Positions 1 through 12,332 of a stretch of DNA of 64,000 bases are shown here, piece by piece. Numbering within the stretch: position 1 is the stretch's first letter; each line of letters begins with the position of its first letter. The stretch comes from Dactylellina haptotyla (lineage: Eukaryota; Ascomycota; Orbiliomycetes; Orbiliales; Orbiliaceae): assembly GCA_031310005.1 (NCBI GenBank), contig CM062387.1, positions 124,001 through 188,000 on the forward strand, read 5' to 3'. The position numbers were made by a program, and so were the translations under genes. The notes beneath the pieces are model-generated. The model saw only the letters and a list, made by a program, of their open reading frames with translations, made no database searches and had not been told where the DNA came from.

Positions 1-3000
1 AGAGCTACTTTCCAGTCGTCACCCGTTGCTAGGGCGTCGTCGGAACGGGGTGGGACTCAAGTTGCGGCGGACAGCGGGCGGGCGGCGTCGTAAGCGAAAA
101 ACTTTGGACCCAACAATGCAGACGTCGTTGCAGCGCACTAGTAATCAATCACGAAGCGTACACGAGTCGTATTTCGGACGTCGGAATATGATTCTGAGGG
201 GAATATCTCTGGGTCGGAATCAGGGGCGGAAACCGGGTGAGGAGAGGAGAGGAGATCAGGTCAGCTTTGGAGAAGTGAGGATTGAAACCGAGAAGAAAAA
301 TGAAGGCAGCTGAGTTATAAGCCAAGCCAAAATGGTGGATCGGGGATTATTTCAGAATCGACGCTAAGACGACCCTGAGGCTGAGACGTGCAGCTTGGCC
401 TAGCTATCCGACTGCCTTCAATCGTATCGGAGGAAAAAGCTTAGCTATATTCGAAATCCGACGGTCTGATTTGAAAAGATCCCACGTTCAGATATATCGG
501 ATTGCAGTAATCGTGAGCATCAGCGAAGAAAATAGAAAGCCCTTCTTACGAATTATAGCAACGGAAGTCGCAGGGCACGCGTGGACCGTCATCATCAACA
601 GAGAGCCGAAACGGGCAGGGTTTTGCTAAGCTCTTTGAGGAACCTGCGCCCAAAAATAGCAGCCGGGACCGTTGGAGGATCAACCAAACAAGCACAGCGA
701 GAGCACAGCCCGGATCCGTTCAAGGACAAAGAACATTCGATTACCAATTGCCGCGTGCGCCCGCTGGTATTTGAGATAGACACTTGCGTACCTCAGCCGC
801 GCCGGATGCCTTGTTTCAGCGGCCGTATTCTCTTTGTGGTACACGGTTGCTGACAGAGTTACTTGCCAGCGACTTGCCGTCTTTGGATAATCCTTCGAGG
901 CTTCCCTTCGCGGTCGCAAAAGGCCGTCGGTGAGCACATGTGGCGGTCGGGCGATGTGTTGCTGTGTTGCGGCGTTGCGACAGGGGTGTGCCTGCTCGTC
1001 CGCCACATGTGGGTGGCTGGTGCCATCTCGCACAACACCTTTTCGATCCCACTTCAACGATCAACCAAAGACGTCTTCCAAGCCATTTATACACCATCTA
1101 TCCGACCCTTCTTACTTGCTTGATCAGAGGGAAACATTGCGGAAGTTTTGTTTAAGAATTACCATGATGAAGAGAGACAGAGCTGGAGGGTTGGACAACA
1201 TATTATTGCGAGCCTTCTAGTACTGGCTATATATCGCTTATGCAGAGTACTAAAGTTAAAAAGTTTTGAATTAATATCTACCTATAGAGAACTCGATTGG
1301 TTATCTTCTGACTAGTTAACTAAGATAATCGCAACAAACTAAAAATCCAATGGCTTTCCTGCTATTACAATGAGTTAAAACTTCGTGTACAAGGGGAGTT
1401 GTAAATGCGTATTCGTCTCTATAAACTATTTCAACAATCTGACTTGTTGAGTTTAATATTGTCTCACAAGCCAGATGTCGTACACGCAAAAATCAAGGCT
1501 CAAGAACCTAGCTTGAAAATATAAGGTGGAATACCTCAAATATAAAGTGGGAAAGGGCAAATTAAGACTAGATGAGGTATTGATACTAATTTCCTTAGCT
1601 GTTGTGTAAAATAGAATCGCCAGAAAATAGTAAGAATTAATCATACTGAGATCATGAAGAAGTGGGCGCTAACAATGAAGAGGAGAAAGAAACAGAAAGA
1701 TGAACAACTTTCCAGATATGTGATATGTTCTCATCTCAGAATGAATATATGCCTGGGCCTCAAAGGCGCTCTATGAAAGGAATAGGCAGATAAGATGTCT
1801 CGCCCTCAACCTCCGCAGAGCTCACAAGAAGCATACCAGGGTACCAAGACCGGCTTATGCGGCACAGAGCCAATTGGGTAGTTTCAATAAGCACTTAGCA
1901 TAATATACCTCTGTTCTTCTCCAAAATGCAAATATAAATTCTAATGATGCAATTGTTACAAATATACCTATATAGAGTGGATCCTTGGAGAGCGGAAGGC
2001 TTTCCAGTGGATAAACCTTCTGTGTACCCGGTTTTGATCTAGAATTCAGGGCCAGGGTGCGCATGAGAACAATGTATATTTCGGAGCTTTCGGGTCCAGA
2101 GGGCTTTTTTAAATCTCGGTTTCTAGCATTTCCAAGGGCATCCTCGATCTCCTCTACAGGCTCAATATGCAGATGCCTCGGCTCCAGCTTGGCTGTTGGG
2201 CAGGTGTGATTAGGGCAAAGCAACTTGCAGGCTTATAAATTCATTCAGCCGCTGAAGTAGAGCCTCGTGACACCAAGAGAGAATAAGGCCGGTTCCAAGA
2301 TAAGGGCTCTAACTGTTAGAGGACCGTACTTGTCAGCGCCTAGCAGTAAATTTTGAACATACCCTGAGCATATATACCCTGAGTATACAGAACCTAGTTT
2401 CAGCCTTTGGAAGTGAGTGTGATATGTCGGCCCCCCACAAACAAAGTCCGAAATACCCGTCCGCGCACTTTTAAAAAGCCAAAAAATATAGATCTCAGTG
2501 TGCATATAACATCTGGCCCACGGGAAACCCATTTAGCCTGGCCGAATTCAATCTAGATCGAATACAAAGCCAGTTTCACAAAGCTGATGCGCTGAATATT
2601 CTGCGAGGTAGGGAGTTTATGAGCCGATCTGGGGCTATAGTTTCATAAACTACATGCAAGAAACTGCTCTTACAGGTGGAAATTGGCTAAGGCTGCTGTC
2701 TAAATCCAGGTTTAGAAATAATCTACTGGACGAGGCTAATATACTCGGAACATAAGTTTATCCGGGGGCAAATTCGCCTTGGCTCGCGGTTATTTCCCTC
2801 TTCAAGAATATGCCAAGGTGGGACGAGATCTTGACGAGAGAAATCAAAACGCTCAGATTAGAAAATTGTACAGCCTCATAACTCAATAACCTCGTAGAGC
2901 ATGTATTTGTTTCTTTCGGAAGCCTTGGGAGTGATAACGAGTGGATATCGGATACGACAGCCGTGGCTGGCTAGGGTTCTCTGAGTCCTGCCGGTAGATC

Positions 3001-4517
3001 AAGCTGCATCCTGAACTCACTGGAGTATTACCAATAAGCAGAGCAGAGTCTATCCCAGACCGTTGGTGTGATCGAGAAATCGCTTTCCGATACCTGCTAT
3101 TCTGCGTCACTTCTAGTGGGGTGGTCTGTGTGCCTGTTTCCGATGGGTTATGATTTCCAAATATTAATAATAGATCTTTCGGAGCATTTTTAGAGAACAT
3201 CCGGTAATTGCATATATCGGAATCGTAGTGCCTTAGAACGATCAAGTGGAGAGATTCCTCATGTCGAATCGGAGTTCGAGGAATCGAATTTAGGCCATGG
3301 GCTAAATTTTATTAATGAATTCGATTTAAAACAGGATGCAGTTCTCATGGGCCTGCAGCGATGATTTATTTTTCGTTTGGGTCTAGCAAGATTCTGAAGT
3401 GGCACCATAGACCTTCCAGAACGTTTGACAGCTCCTGGATTTCAGTTTAATCTCCACACTGCAATTGAATTTTGCAGGTTGGTGGTGATATGAGCAGATC
3501 AACGCGCAGTCATGCCGGAGTCTAGGAACCGCATCCCGCTGATTGCCAGCCAAGGACATATGTGTTGCGCAGGATGTTCAACTACTGCAGGTACGACTCT
3601 TCACTCAAGGCCTGTAGGCGGTTACGCGGAACGGTCAAATCGGGGAGTCCAGAGCGCAAGCCTTGAGGATCGTTTTCTGGAAGGCTGGGGTGGGTGGGGC
3701 TTCGAGGGGGGTTTTTCCGGCTGAATTGGTCTTTTATAGCGCTACTTTCGAGCTGTTGTTTTATACCTAGTCACAAGGTCCTGGAAATATTCCTTCTAGA
3801 CGCTCTTTGGAGTGGAGGGCAAGGTAGCACGCTGGAGACTGTACATGTACCTTATTAGGGTGGAGAACGCTCGAAGGGGCCAGGTACCAGGCGTCTTGGG
3901 GCCGAACTTGGCTTTCCGAAGGATGTCTGGCGGAGCTGGGGTTGGCTTGCTCCCAGAATATCCGGGGTATGTTACAGAATATCCATTTTCTGGACTGCCG
4001 CGTATGATACAACAGCACAACGCCGTCCTTGGTGTATGGAACGCCGGCCCGCGCACAGGGCACCTGACCATATCGCCAACTTCAACCCCAATATCTATGT
4101 TTCAAACCTGGCATTTGTGATAATTATGGGCTCTCTTGGGGGAAACGGCTGGCTTGAGCGGAGCTGAATTTTCTTTTTCTTTCGAATGTCCTTGCATATC
4201 CATCCCCAGTCACAGACCACATCCCTTCGCAATACTCCGAACCCTTTGGTCTGAACTCCACAATGTGATTGTAGGTTGCTTTTGGAGTCCTTCGTCTGAT
4301 AATGATCCAGCAAGGCGTGACAAACATGGCGTCGCCTCTCCACCTCCAATATCCGACTCACCGACGGATCACAGCTTGCCCTTTCCCGCTTTCACAAGAT
4401 GATCTCATGAGCACACCCCGGTTTACAAACCCTTGTCCCCAATTGGCGTATCCAAATTGGCAAATCGATATGGAGTCCCAAGACGCCTCGAGCTCGCGGA
4501 CCTGGAGCGAAACTTGA
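1..4517. other. No gene recognised (4.5 kb, left edge to cel6A promoter)
   Basis: Only short, overlapping open frames occur on both strands (for example around 26-313, 581-1057 and 3812-4120). None has a signal peptide, a domain I recognise, or exon-like continuation across plausible splice sites. The first 1.2 kb is richer in G+C than the following 2 kb, which is A+T rich. A gene extending from beyond the left edge cannot be excluded for the first few hundred bases. The last kilobase is probably the upstream region of the cellulase gene. Confidence 0.5.
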
Positions 4518-4526
4518 TATATAAAG
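4518..4526 (+). promoter_or_regulatory. TATA box of the GH6 cellulase gene
   Basis: TATATAAAG lies 117 bp before the start codon at 4643. A SYGGRG-type sequence (CTGGAG, 4502-4507) just upstream fits the consensus of the carbon-repressor CreA/Cre1, but a six-base degenerate match is weak. I did not find a clear GGCTAA site for the xylanase regulator. Confidence 0.6.
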
Positions 4527-4642
4527 ATCGCAACCTCACCCACTCCGTCCAGATCTTTTCTCCCTTAAGCCTGGACTTCACAACCATCTGACATTCCTTG
4601 ATCCGGATAACAATCGATATCGTACGCTCGGCCGTATTCCCA

Positions 4643-6221
4643 ATGAAGTACTCCTTTGCTCTCAGCGCTCTTGCGCTCCTCAGCACGGCTGCTGCCCAGC
4701 AGACCCTGTGGGGACAATGCGGTGGTATCGGCTGGACTGGCGCGACTAACTGTGTCGCCGGCGCTGCATGCTCGACTTTGAACCCATACTATGCTCAGTG
4801 CTTGTCGGCCTCTGGTCAGCAAACCACCACCACCACCACCACCCGAACCACCACCCCGGCTACCACCACTGCCCGAACCACCACCCCAGTGACCACCAGC
4901 CGCACTACCACCACCAGCAGCCGCACGACCACCCCAACGAGCACCACCCGCACCACCACGGGTACTACCACTCGTACCACCACCACCCCAGTTACCACCA
5001 CCAGGACCACCACCACTGGCGGTAGCAACCCAGGAGGTGCCATCACCCTCACTGGCAATCCATTCGCTGGCCGTACCATGTACGCCAACGCCTACTACTC
5101 CTCTGAAGTCTACAGTCTTGCTGTTCCTTCTTTGGTCGCCGCTGGCAAGGCCTCTTTGACTGCCGCTGCTAAGGCCGTCGCCACCGTTCCATCTTTCGTT
5201 TGGTTCGATACCATCTCCAAGGTCCCAGTCCTTGACACCTACCTCGCAGACATCCGTGCCAAGCGTGCTGGTGGTTCTGATATCATTGGTATCTTCGTCG
5301 TCTACGATCTTCCAGACCGTGATTGCGCTGCTCTTGCCTCCAACGGTGAGCTTTCCATTGCCAACAACGGTGTTACCCGCTATAAGACCGAGTACATCGA
5401 CCCCATGGTTGCCATCTTCAAGAAGTACCCAGATGTCCCAGTTGCCTTGGTCATCGAGCCAGACAGTGTCGCCAACATGATCACCAACATGGGTGTCGCC
5501 AAGTGCTCCAACGCTAAGACTTCTTATGAAGACTGCATCAACTATGCCGTCAAGGCCTTGAACATGCCAAACATTGCCATGTATCTCGATGCCGGTCACG
5601 CTGGTTGGCTCGGCTGGCCAGACAATCTGTCCAAGTCTGGCCCATACTTCGCTGGTCTCTACAAGACTGCTGGCTCCCCAGCTTCTTTCCGTGGTCTTGC
5701 TACCAATGTTGCCAACTACAACGCCTGGTCCGTCTCCACCTGCCCATCGTACACCTCGGGGCTCGCCGGTATCAACGGTATCTGCGACGAGAAGCGATAC
5801 ATCAACGCCTTTGCTCCTCTCCTCAAGAGCAACGGATGGGATGCTCACTTCATCACCGATCAATCCCGTTCCGGAAAGCAACCAACTGGCCAGAATGAGT
5901 GGGGAGACTGGTGCAATGCCATGGGAACTGGTTTCGGTACCCGCCCAAGCTCCAACACTGGTGATGCTCTCCTCGACGCTTTCGTCTGGATCAAGCCAGG
6001 TGGTGAGTGCGACGGTACTTCTGATACCTCCGCTGTCCGATACGACGCCCACTGCGGTGCCGCCTCTGCTCTCAAGCGTAAGTTTTATAATCCACCATGA
6101 TAACAAGCTTTCAGCATTTACTAACACGTCCTTTCTCGAAATAGCCGCCCCTGAAGCCGGTACCTGGTTCCAGGCCTACTTTGAGCAGTTGCTCGTCAAC
6201 GCCAGCCCATCTTTCCCTTAA
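4643..6221 (+). CDS. cel6A: GH6 cellobiohydrolase with N-terminal CBM1 (Cel6A/CBHII type)
   Basis: Secreted exo-cellulase that releases cellobiose from non-reducing chain ends of cellulose. Two exons, 4643-6077 and 6145-6221; the 67-bp intron starts GTAAGT and ends ATAG. The product has 503 aa, a normal length for the family. Order: signal peptide (about 1-18, ending AAA before QQTLWGQCGG), a four-Cys CBM1 (about 19-54), an extremely Thr-rich linker with Arg/Pro spacers (about 58-136), then the GH6 domain. The WFDT segment (Asp189), the family signature YDLPDRDCAALASNGE and the KPGGECDGTSD segment carry the acidic residues known to be catalytic in GH6. The second exon completes the expected C-terminus (EAGTWFQAYFEQLL). 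Codons strongly prefer C in third position, as in highly expressed fungal genes. The ATG at 4643 is chosen because it begins the signal peptide. I am very sure of the family. Confidence 0.97.
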
Positions 6222-7237
6222 ATCATTCCTTAAGATTTTAGGGAGAATGGTGTCGGAGAATTTGGTGACTTTTATGGTAACGTCCGAGCTGTTATCTCTT
6301 AGGAGGTGATTGCTTGATACGTTGCCGCAGAAGAAATTCTCTTGTGAATAGCCCCTTTCCATTTCTCTGTTCATAATTTGCATCACGTTTCTATTTCGCC
6401 TATATATTGCGATTAGGAGCCTTTTGTATATCATTAGTTAGCTTCGACCTGTACATATAAATAGAACGATTATCCCAATAACTTGCCTAGTTTCTCGATA
6501 GAGTCACTTAGTATTCGTGATATCACTAGCTCGTTGCATCCTCATTTGAAATATTTTGGTTCATCGCTAGTATAGTAGGCGCACGATTTCCAGCAGAGGA
6601 GTTCCTGCTCCAAGCTTTATTCTGATGTCGACATTGAGGGTAAGAGTAGAGCTGGATGCTTGAAATAGTTCTAGAGGATCGGAGATGAAAACCTGGTTCT
6701 ATGTAGCAGACCTCAATATCAGATTTAGGGGTGGGGCGTGAATTGGAGGGGTGTTCTAGCTATTCGTGATGACGCGAGTAGTGATATCGCGCGATGTTTC
6801 TCGCGCCAGGAACAGATGCGTTTTGCTAGCGCAACACATTTATCGTGTTGCAACAACTTGCAGACGTAAATTCGACGGCACTGGAAGATATAGATAACTC
6901 GGAAACATCCCCTGATAATTTGTCACGATATGAGCTTATCGTTCTCAGTATTAAGCTAGAATTTAGGTGATGGGACCAATTTTGTCTTTTTCAGTATATA
7001 TACAAGTTGAGCTCGCGCCACATAAAGAAATCGAAAATTTAGTATGTACAAGATGGATTCAGAAAAGCATAGATCCAGTTGAACAAAAGAAAAGAAGATA
7101 CAAGTTGATTCTCTAAAGATTGTATACTGCAGAAACAATCCGTTGAGTTCAAGTATTTTGTGATATTGTCGCTACGGACGCAAGGGCTTCAAACTTCTTC
7201 ATCAATTGAGATAGAAGATAGCCCATTAAGTGCACGC
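6222..7237. other. Intergenic region between convergent gene ends, no gene seen
   Basis: About 1 kb between the 3' end of the cellulase gene (+) and the 3' end of the small cysteine-rich gene (-). It should hold both 3' UTRs. No coding frame is supported. Confidence 0.5.
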
Positions 7238-7646
7238 TTAGTGACCGTAGTGGTCAAAGCAGCGTTCGCAGAGAGCCTTCTCGCCGCTGATGCACTTGTG
7301 GGAAGAAAGGTTCTGGCAAGATTCAACGATCTTGAAGGGGTTGGTCTGTTGGCAGCTGCCAGCGCGGTCGGCGAACCAGACCAAGTCCCAGCCGCTTGGG
7401 CACTTGCCCTTGCAAAGAGGAGCGGTACCGAACCACTCTTGGATGCAGTGCTCTAATAAGATTGAACTGTTAGTAATAGCTAGTGGTAGGTATGTATACT
7501 TTGAGAGGGGGCGTACTGGGTCCGTGAGGAGGATGGTTAGGGCCCTGTCCGCCGTAAGCTGGAACAACTGGGGGATTTGGGACAGCGGCACCCATAACGG
7601 CTGGAACAGCCATAGCGACGGCGGTGAGAGCGGCGATGATTTGCAT
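7238..7646 (-). CDS. Small secreted cysteine-rich protein, 119 aa, unknown function
   Basis: I do not recognise the family. Two exons on the minus strand, 7646-7500 and 7450-7238, join in phase 0. The intron (7499-7451, 49 bp) starts GTATAC and has a textbook TACTAAC branch site; a nearer AG at 7454-7453 would break the frame, so the next AG is used. Residues 1-20 form a signal peptide (MQIIAALTAVAMAVPAVMGA). A Pro/Gly-rich spacer follows, then a compact domain with eight cysteines including CKGKCPSGWDLVW and CERCF. Eight cysteines in about 70 residues suggest four disulfides, as in many fungal small secreted proteins and candidate effectors. A TATA box lies 145 bp upstream. Function is not inferable from sequence. 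Confidence 0.8.
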
Positions 7647-7790
7647 TTTGATTTTTTAAAGAGTAAAGTGTTTAAAGAGAGAATTCTTGGACATAAGATT
7701 TGGAAATAAAAGAGCGAAAGTTGGTTATATTGAATGAGACTTTGCTTTGCTGATGCTGGATAGGATGAGGAGAAGACGGATGCATCGGGG

Positions 7791-7798
7791 CTTTTATA
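7791..7798 (-). promoter_or_regulatory. TATA box of the 119-aa secreted protein gene
   Basis: TATAAAAG on the minus strand, 145 bp before the start codon at 7646. Spacing fits the other TATA-type promoters in this window. Confidence 0.55.
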
Positions 7799-10700
7799 GT
7801 AAAAGTGACCTCGGAAAGCAGACAAATTCCAATATTTTTCAATCATCGATGGGACCTCGATTCCAGTGGGTCTGGGCTCTAGGCCGCTGTAACCTTTCGT
7901 CATAGGCTTTCATCGATTAACCTTTTTTCCAATTTTATGAAGTCTCCTGCGGGGAAAGTATAGTAAAGGACCGTTGCTATCGCGATTGTAGAAAGTGATA
8001 ACCGATATCCATGTCTTATCGTAGCCCTCCTAGGAATCTGGTGGTAGCGGCTCAGGACCCACGGGTTGCGGTGTCGAAGCTGGACATTTTCGACAGACTA
8101 GGGCTAGAAAGTCACCGCTCGCTTCGAAGTTATGCACGTTGATCTTCCAAATTGAGACATCCTGGTCTGTCAAAATTATAAGAAACCTGGCTAGTGTCGA
8201 CTAATTTGGAAAGAACCCGTATTTTGCTTGGTAAACGATGCCCAGGGTCTGTGGCATGAACATGGCGTCGCTAACAGTTGAGTACGAACATGCAACACCA
8301 GGTCCACCAATGCATCTGAGAGATCAACACAGCTTCTAACAAGGCCGAATTCCGAACAGAGAGTCGAATATGATACTAAATTCCCGAATTTCAAATCTCC
8401 GAAGGCTCTAGCCACGGTATATATCTTCCTTGTATTTCTTCTTTAAATTGATCTTCTTTTTCTTTCTTTGGTGAGAGAATGAGTAGGACGAGAGCGTCAA
8501 AGCGGACAAACGGGTTTCCGATATGTACGTATAAGCAAGCATGCAAATATGGTTTGGTGCGCCAGCCTTCCAAAGCAGCTGGTAAGTTTCCTATTTGAGT
8601 GTATAGATTTTTTGGGACTCTTTGCTATGTGGAGATCACCTGGTGAATTTGGAAGCCCGGATGCCGATAAGTAGAGCATACATTGCATTACCGTACAGCT
8701 TTCGCGGGCAACTGCCATTTAAACCCGACCCGCCTCCTCGGTTAGCACGGAATAGGGTGTTTCGATTTTAAGGCTAAGGCAGTTTGGCAGTAGTTTGGGA
8801 ATTGTGTCTGGCTCCACAATTAATACCCGAGTTACAATATTCAACATGGATATTTTTGATCGCGGCTTCTTCTCGGACATAAAAAAAAACTCTATTTCAA
8901 TACTTTGATAATACCTCTTATGGATGTAGTATCCGCTGAATATCATAGAAGTTACAGCCTAGTGAAACGGTAAGGGTTCATGCAAAACAATTGCCCCAGT
9001 CGGTTTAGTATTTGGCATTAGCAGGTGTGGTACGTCGGCGCCTCCCGATCGCGATTTATCGGTATGTTTATATAGATGCACATTTTTAAATTCTTTAAGG
9101 AAGCGTCACGGAGTCGCCCGTTGAGCTGCCATATCGCCACTAAAGGCAGGGCATTCGCCCATGTTGATTTGTCTTACAGGATGGGATTCTACCCAACAAT
9201 TAGAAACCTATGACTCTTCACAACTTAGCATGTAAGGTTTAGAACCAATCAGCAAGGATGATATCCCATATTCGAGTCCAAAATTCAAGTCCCATCTACA
9301 TAAGTTCTGCCGCCGAAAGGATCCGAGGGTAACAAGCTTGCAAAATATTTATTAACGAAAACATCGGGAAACCCAATCGATGGTATGCGGGGTAGCTACT
9401 AGTATACTCCCGAGGCAAGCTTGGACTTTACTAGAATACTTGGCTATGAGATCATTCTTAATATCTCGTAATTTAAACTAGCCTAGTTGGTACTTTGGTT
9501 TAGGAGAAAATCCGAGGTGATCTCTCTAGTTTTCTTCTTTGGGAGTTGACTTACTGGGCTAGTATCATTCGGTCGAGGGACATAGAGGCTCGACATTCCT
9601 AACCAGTTCTAGGACGTATACGCGTGCTTTGAGGCCTACGAATAATATGATGCTATCGTATTTCAACCAGATACACGGAGATATAAACCCGGACTCAAAG
9701 CACAACGGCACTTTGGATGCATATGGTGTTTGTGAGGCAGACATGCCTGCTATATCGACAACGTCATTCTCCAAAATCAAACATTAATTTACAAATTTAC
9801 TTGAAGATTCCGGATTCTGTTTGATTCTGTTTCGCTTTACAAGATACTCCGACTAGTTAAAATTAGGCTTGGAGCTACTGAAGAGTAAAAATATCTCAGG
9901 TGCCGGTACCAGAATATATCGCGAAATTATGGGGCTTGTGGTGCGCATTCAAATGATATCCATATCCTGGATCGCGACAATTTTGACGATTGATACACTA
10001 CCTATAGGTGGAAACAGCAAGATTAATTTAAATATTAGGTATAGGGATTTGTAGATTTAAGGTCGTTATTCTGATCATGATCTGGTGTAATGATATAATA
10101 TAAATGCAAAGGCAAATTTTTGATAGTCATAGGTTGAGCTCCGATTAGAATCTGCGGGAGTGATTTAAATTTATTGGCAAAATGAATCGTCTTCGGGAAA
10201 AATGTGCCGGCTTGGGTGGGTACTTGGGACGGACTGGGCTGGCTGCTTGAAAAAGCTGCACGTTGATGGACGGATGGAAGACTTTGGGATACTAATCACT
10301 AAGTAAGTACTTATTGGTATTCGGTCCCCAGCATCCTGAGACTCGACCCGTAGATTGTGTACCTATTCTCAATTCCTTCCAGCTTCCAGCCCCTGGCGAG
10401 ATTTTGGTGTGCATTTCAGGAGGCGTTCTCTTGGGGTTGCAGAGCTACAAGCTTGGATAAAAGATGGCCCACAACGCTTCTTTGAACCAATCAATGTTTT
10501 CAACACCCAGCTCGTTTCCTGCTACGCATGCATACTGATGATCCTAATCGCACTCGCACTGAAATCCTTGCGCTGAGCTGAGGTCGGATAAGACTGGAGT
10601 CGACCAAAATGTATTGTCTTTGGAGGTGCGGAATACATGAGATATAGAGCTAGAAATTGTACAAAAGTCCTCCAGGAGCTCGAAAGTGAGTGCAAGTTAA

Positions 10701-11244
10701 TTCGAATTATTTCTATATGTATAGAAGAATGATGGATGATTCGCGTCTTGTCATCGATGAAGCGCTTCATCAACAAAACTTCTGGATAGAACCGTTTTCT
10801 TGGGAGTGGGGAGCACGGCCGTGGCGCTCTTCAAGAACGGAATAGTCAAAAGCTTGGACTCAAGCAGGGCGACACGAAGATGTCTGCTAATTTGGTGGAG
10901 CGGGGCCGTCCAGGGCCTCGCTAACCAAATAATCTCGATACAGGTGACCCGCAAATCGTGCGCCAACGCGACAGCTCAACGGTCACCGCAGTTCATTGGA
11001 TGCTATCATCCGTTTGAATGCGGGCTCCTGAAAACTGCTTGCATGGATTTTGGGAGCCAGCATGACATGGTTTCTACATAACCTCCCAGCTCCCTCGTGT
11101 TTCTGATGAATACTTTATCATTTACACCGTCCTTGCAACTCACGAAGCTTAGCTTCCGTCACAATTATAATCCGGAAGCACCCTTAAGAATAGCGATCAC
11201 TCGCCCAAGCACTTTGAAAAGCCCACAATATCCTCGAAATCAAC
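7799..11244. other. No gene recognised (3.4 kb)
   Basis: Short frames only, on both strands; the longest (10800-11081 +, 10522-10776 -) have no recognisable motif, no signal peptide and no exon-like flanks. The middle part, about 8.7-10.2 kb, is A+T rich. It may hold decayed repeats, but I cannot see terminal repeats or coding remnants that would show it. Confidence 0.45.
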
Positions 11245-11882
11245 ATGGCGAAAAATCCCGACGAACCCGAGTCTGTTCTTACTGAGGAGATACAAGCTGT
11301 AAAAAAGGCCAAGGAACAAGCTTTCATAGAATGGCTGAAGGGATACTTAGATACCATTGCTTTAATTGGTGGCCTAGGTAGCTCAATCACATTTTCTATC
11401 ATTGTATCGGAGATCGTAGATCCTACATCACTGGGGGGATCGGGGCTGAAGGCTGGAGCAGTATTTGACTTGGACCAAGTTCGCTTGATCATTTCACTTG
11501 GCTGGTGCTTTTTCACCATCGGCGTCGGAATTTCGATATTCGCAAAAATTTTATTTATCGACCCGGTTGCTCAGCGTAACCTCGAAGCCAACTTGAAGTC
11601 CAAAGCCTTTCAGTATCAGCTTGGAGTTGTTCTATTCCTACTGAACATGCTACCTACGCTCGCTTTTGGGCTCATCTCTCTAGCCGTAACTGCTTATGTA
11701 CCGGTAGTTGGATGGATCGCAACAGGATGTTCAGCAATTGCGGGCCTTCTTGCTTTGATTATGTCTTGTGGTATCGTGGATATAGGTCCCTCGATTCCCC
11801 GATTGTTGCGTGATATTCAGGTAGGCGATTATTCTATATAAGGCAATGGTGTTTCCTGCTAACTTTCAAACAGGAAATATAA
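11245..11882 (+). CDS. Four-helix membrane protein of unknown function
   Basis: Unrecognised. The open frame from the ATG at 11245 runs to a stop at 11839-11841 (198 aa). It has a charged N-terminus rich in Glu/Lys, then four hydrophobic segments (around residues 38-55, 81-105, 125-150 and 152-172), then a short tail. A good intron can be read at 11821-11873 (GTAGGC donor, TGCTAAC branch, CAG acceptor). Splicing would replace the last seven residues (VGDYSI region) by EI and stop at 11880-11882. Both versions end within a few residues of each other, so the body of the protein is unaffected. The lysine/glutamate start and small size resemble fungal membrane proteins of unknown role. Convergent with the OPT gene, 450 bp away. 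Confidence 0.7.
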
Positions 11883-12332
11883 GATCAAAAGCTCAAATAA
11901 TCCACCGGAATAAGTCGAAGCTACGAAAAAGCTCCACCGAATCCTCTCCCATTAGCGCCCGAGAAGGCCAATGCATCTACCACCACTACCGTACTACCAT
12001 CAACCTAGGCGCTACCACAGCGACACCAATAAAGTCATATTGATGAAATACAAAGTACATCAAGCTTCGTGCTTCATAGATATGATAGATTGTCTAGAGA
12101 ATTTACTCATATCTTCATATTGGAAACTGATTTCGTTAAGGAGTTTTGTGGGGATTTTCGTAAAATCTAATGATGAAATTTATTAAAATATAATTTAAAT
12201 TTCTGTAGCTACAATCTAATTACTTCTGGCCGCATTTTGTAGATGATTCCACTCGGCTATCCAGAAAATTGGGAATGCTACTCGTCCCAATTAAATTAAT
12301 TTATAATATATATTTAACTAGATAATAGAGCA

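Noticed and set aside
4565-6127. 520-codon minus-strand frame opposite the cellulase gene
   Set aside because: It mirrors the cellulase exon. C-ending codons and the ACC-rich linker leave few stops on the other strand; the reading is low-complexity Gly/Val/Ser with no domain.
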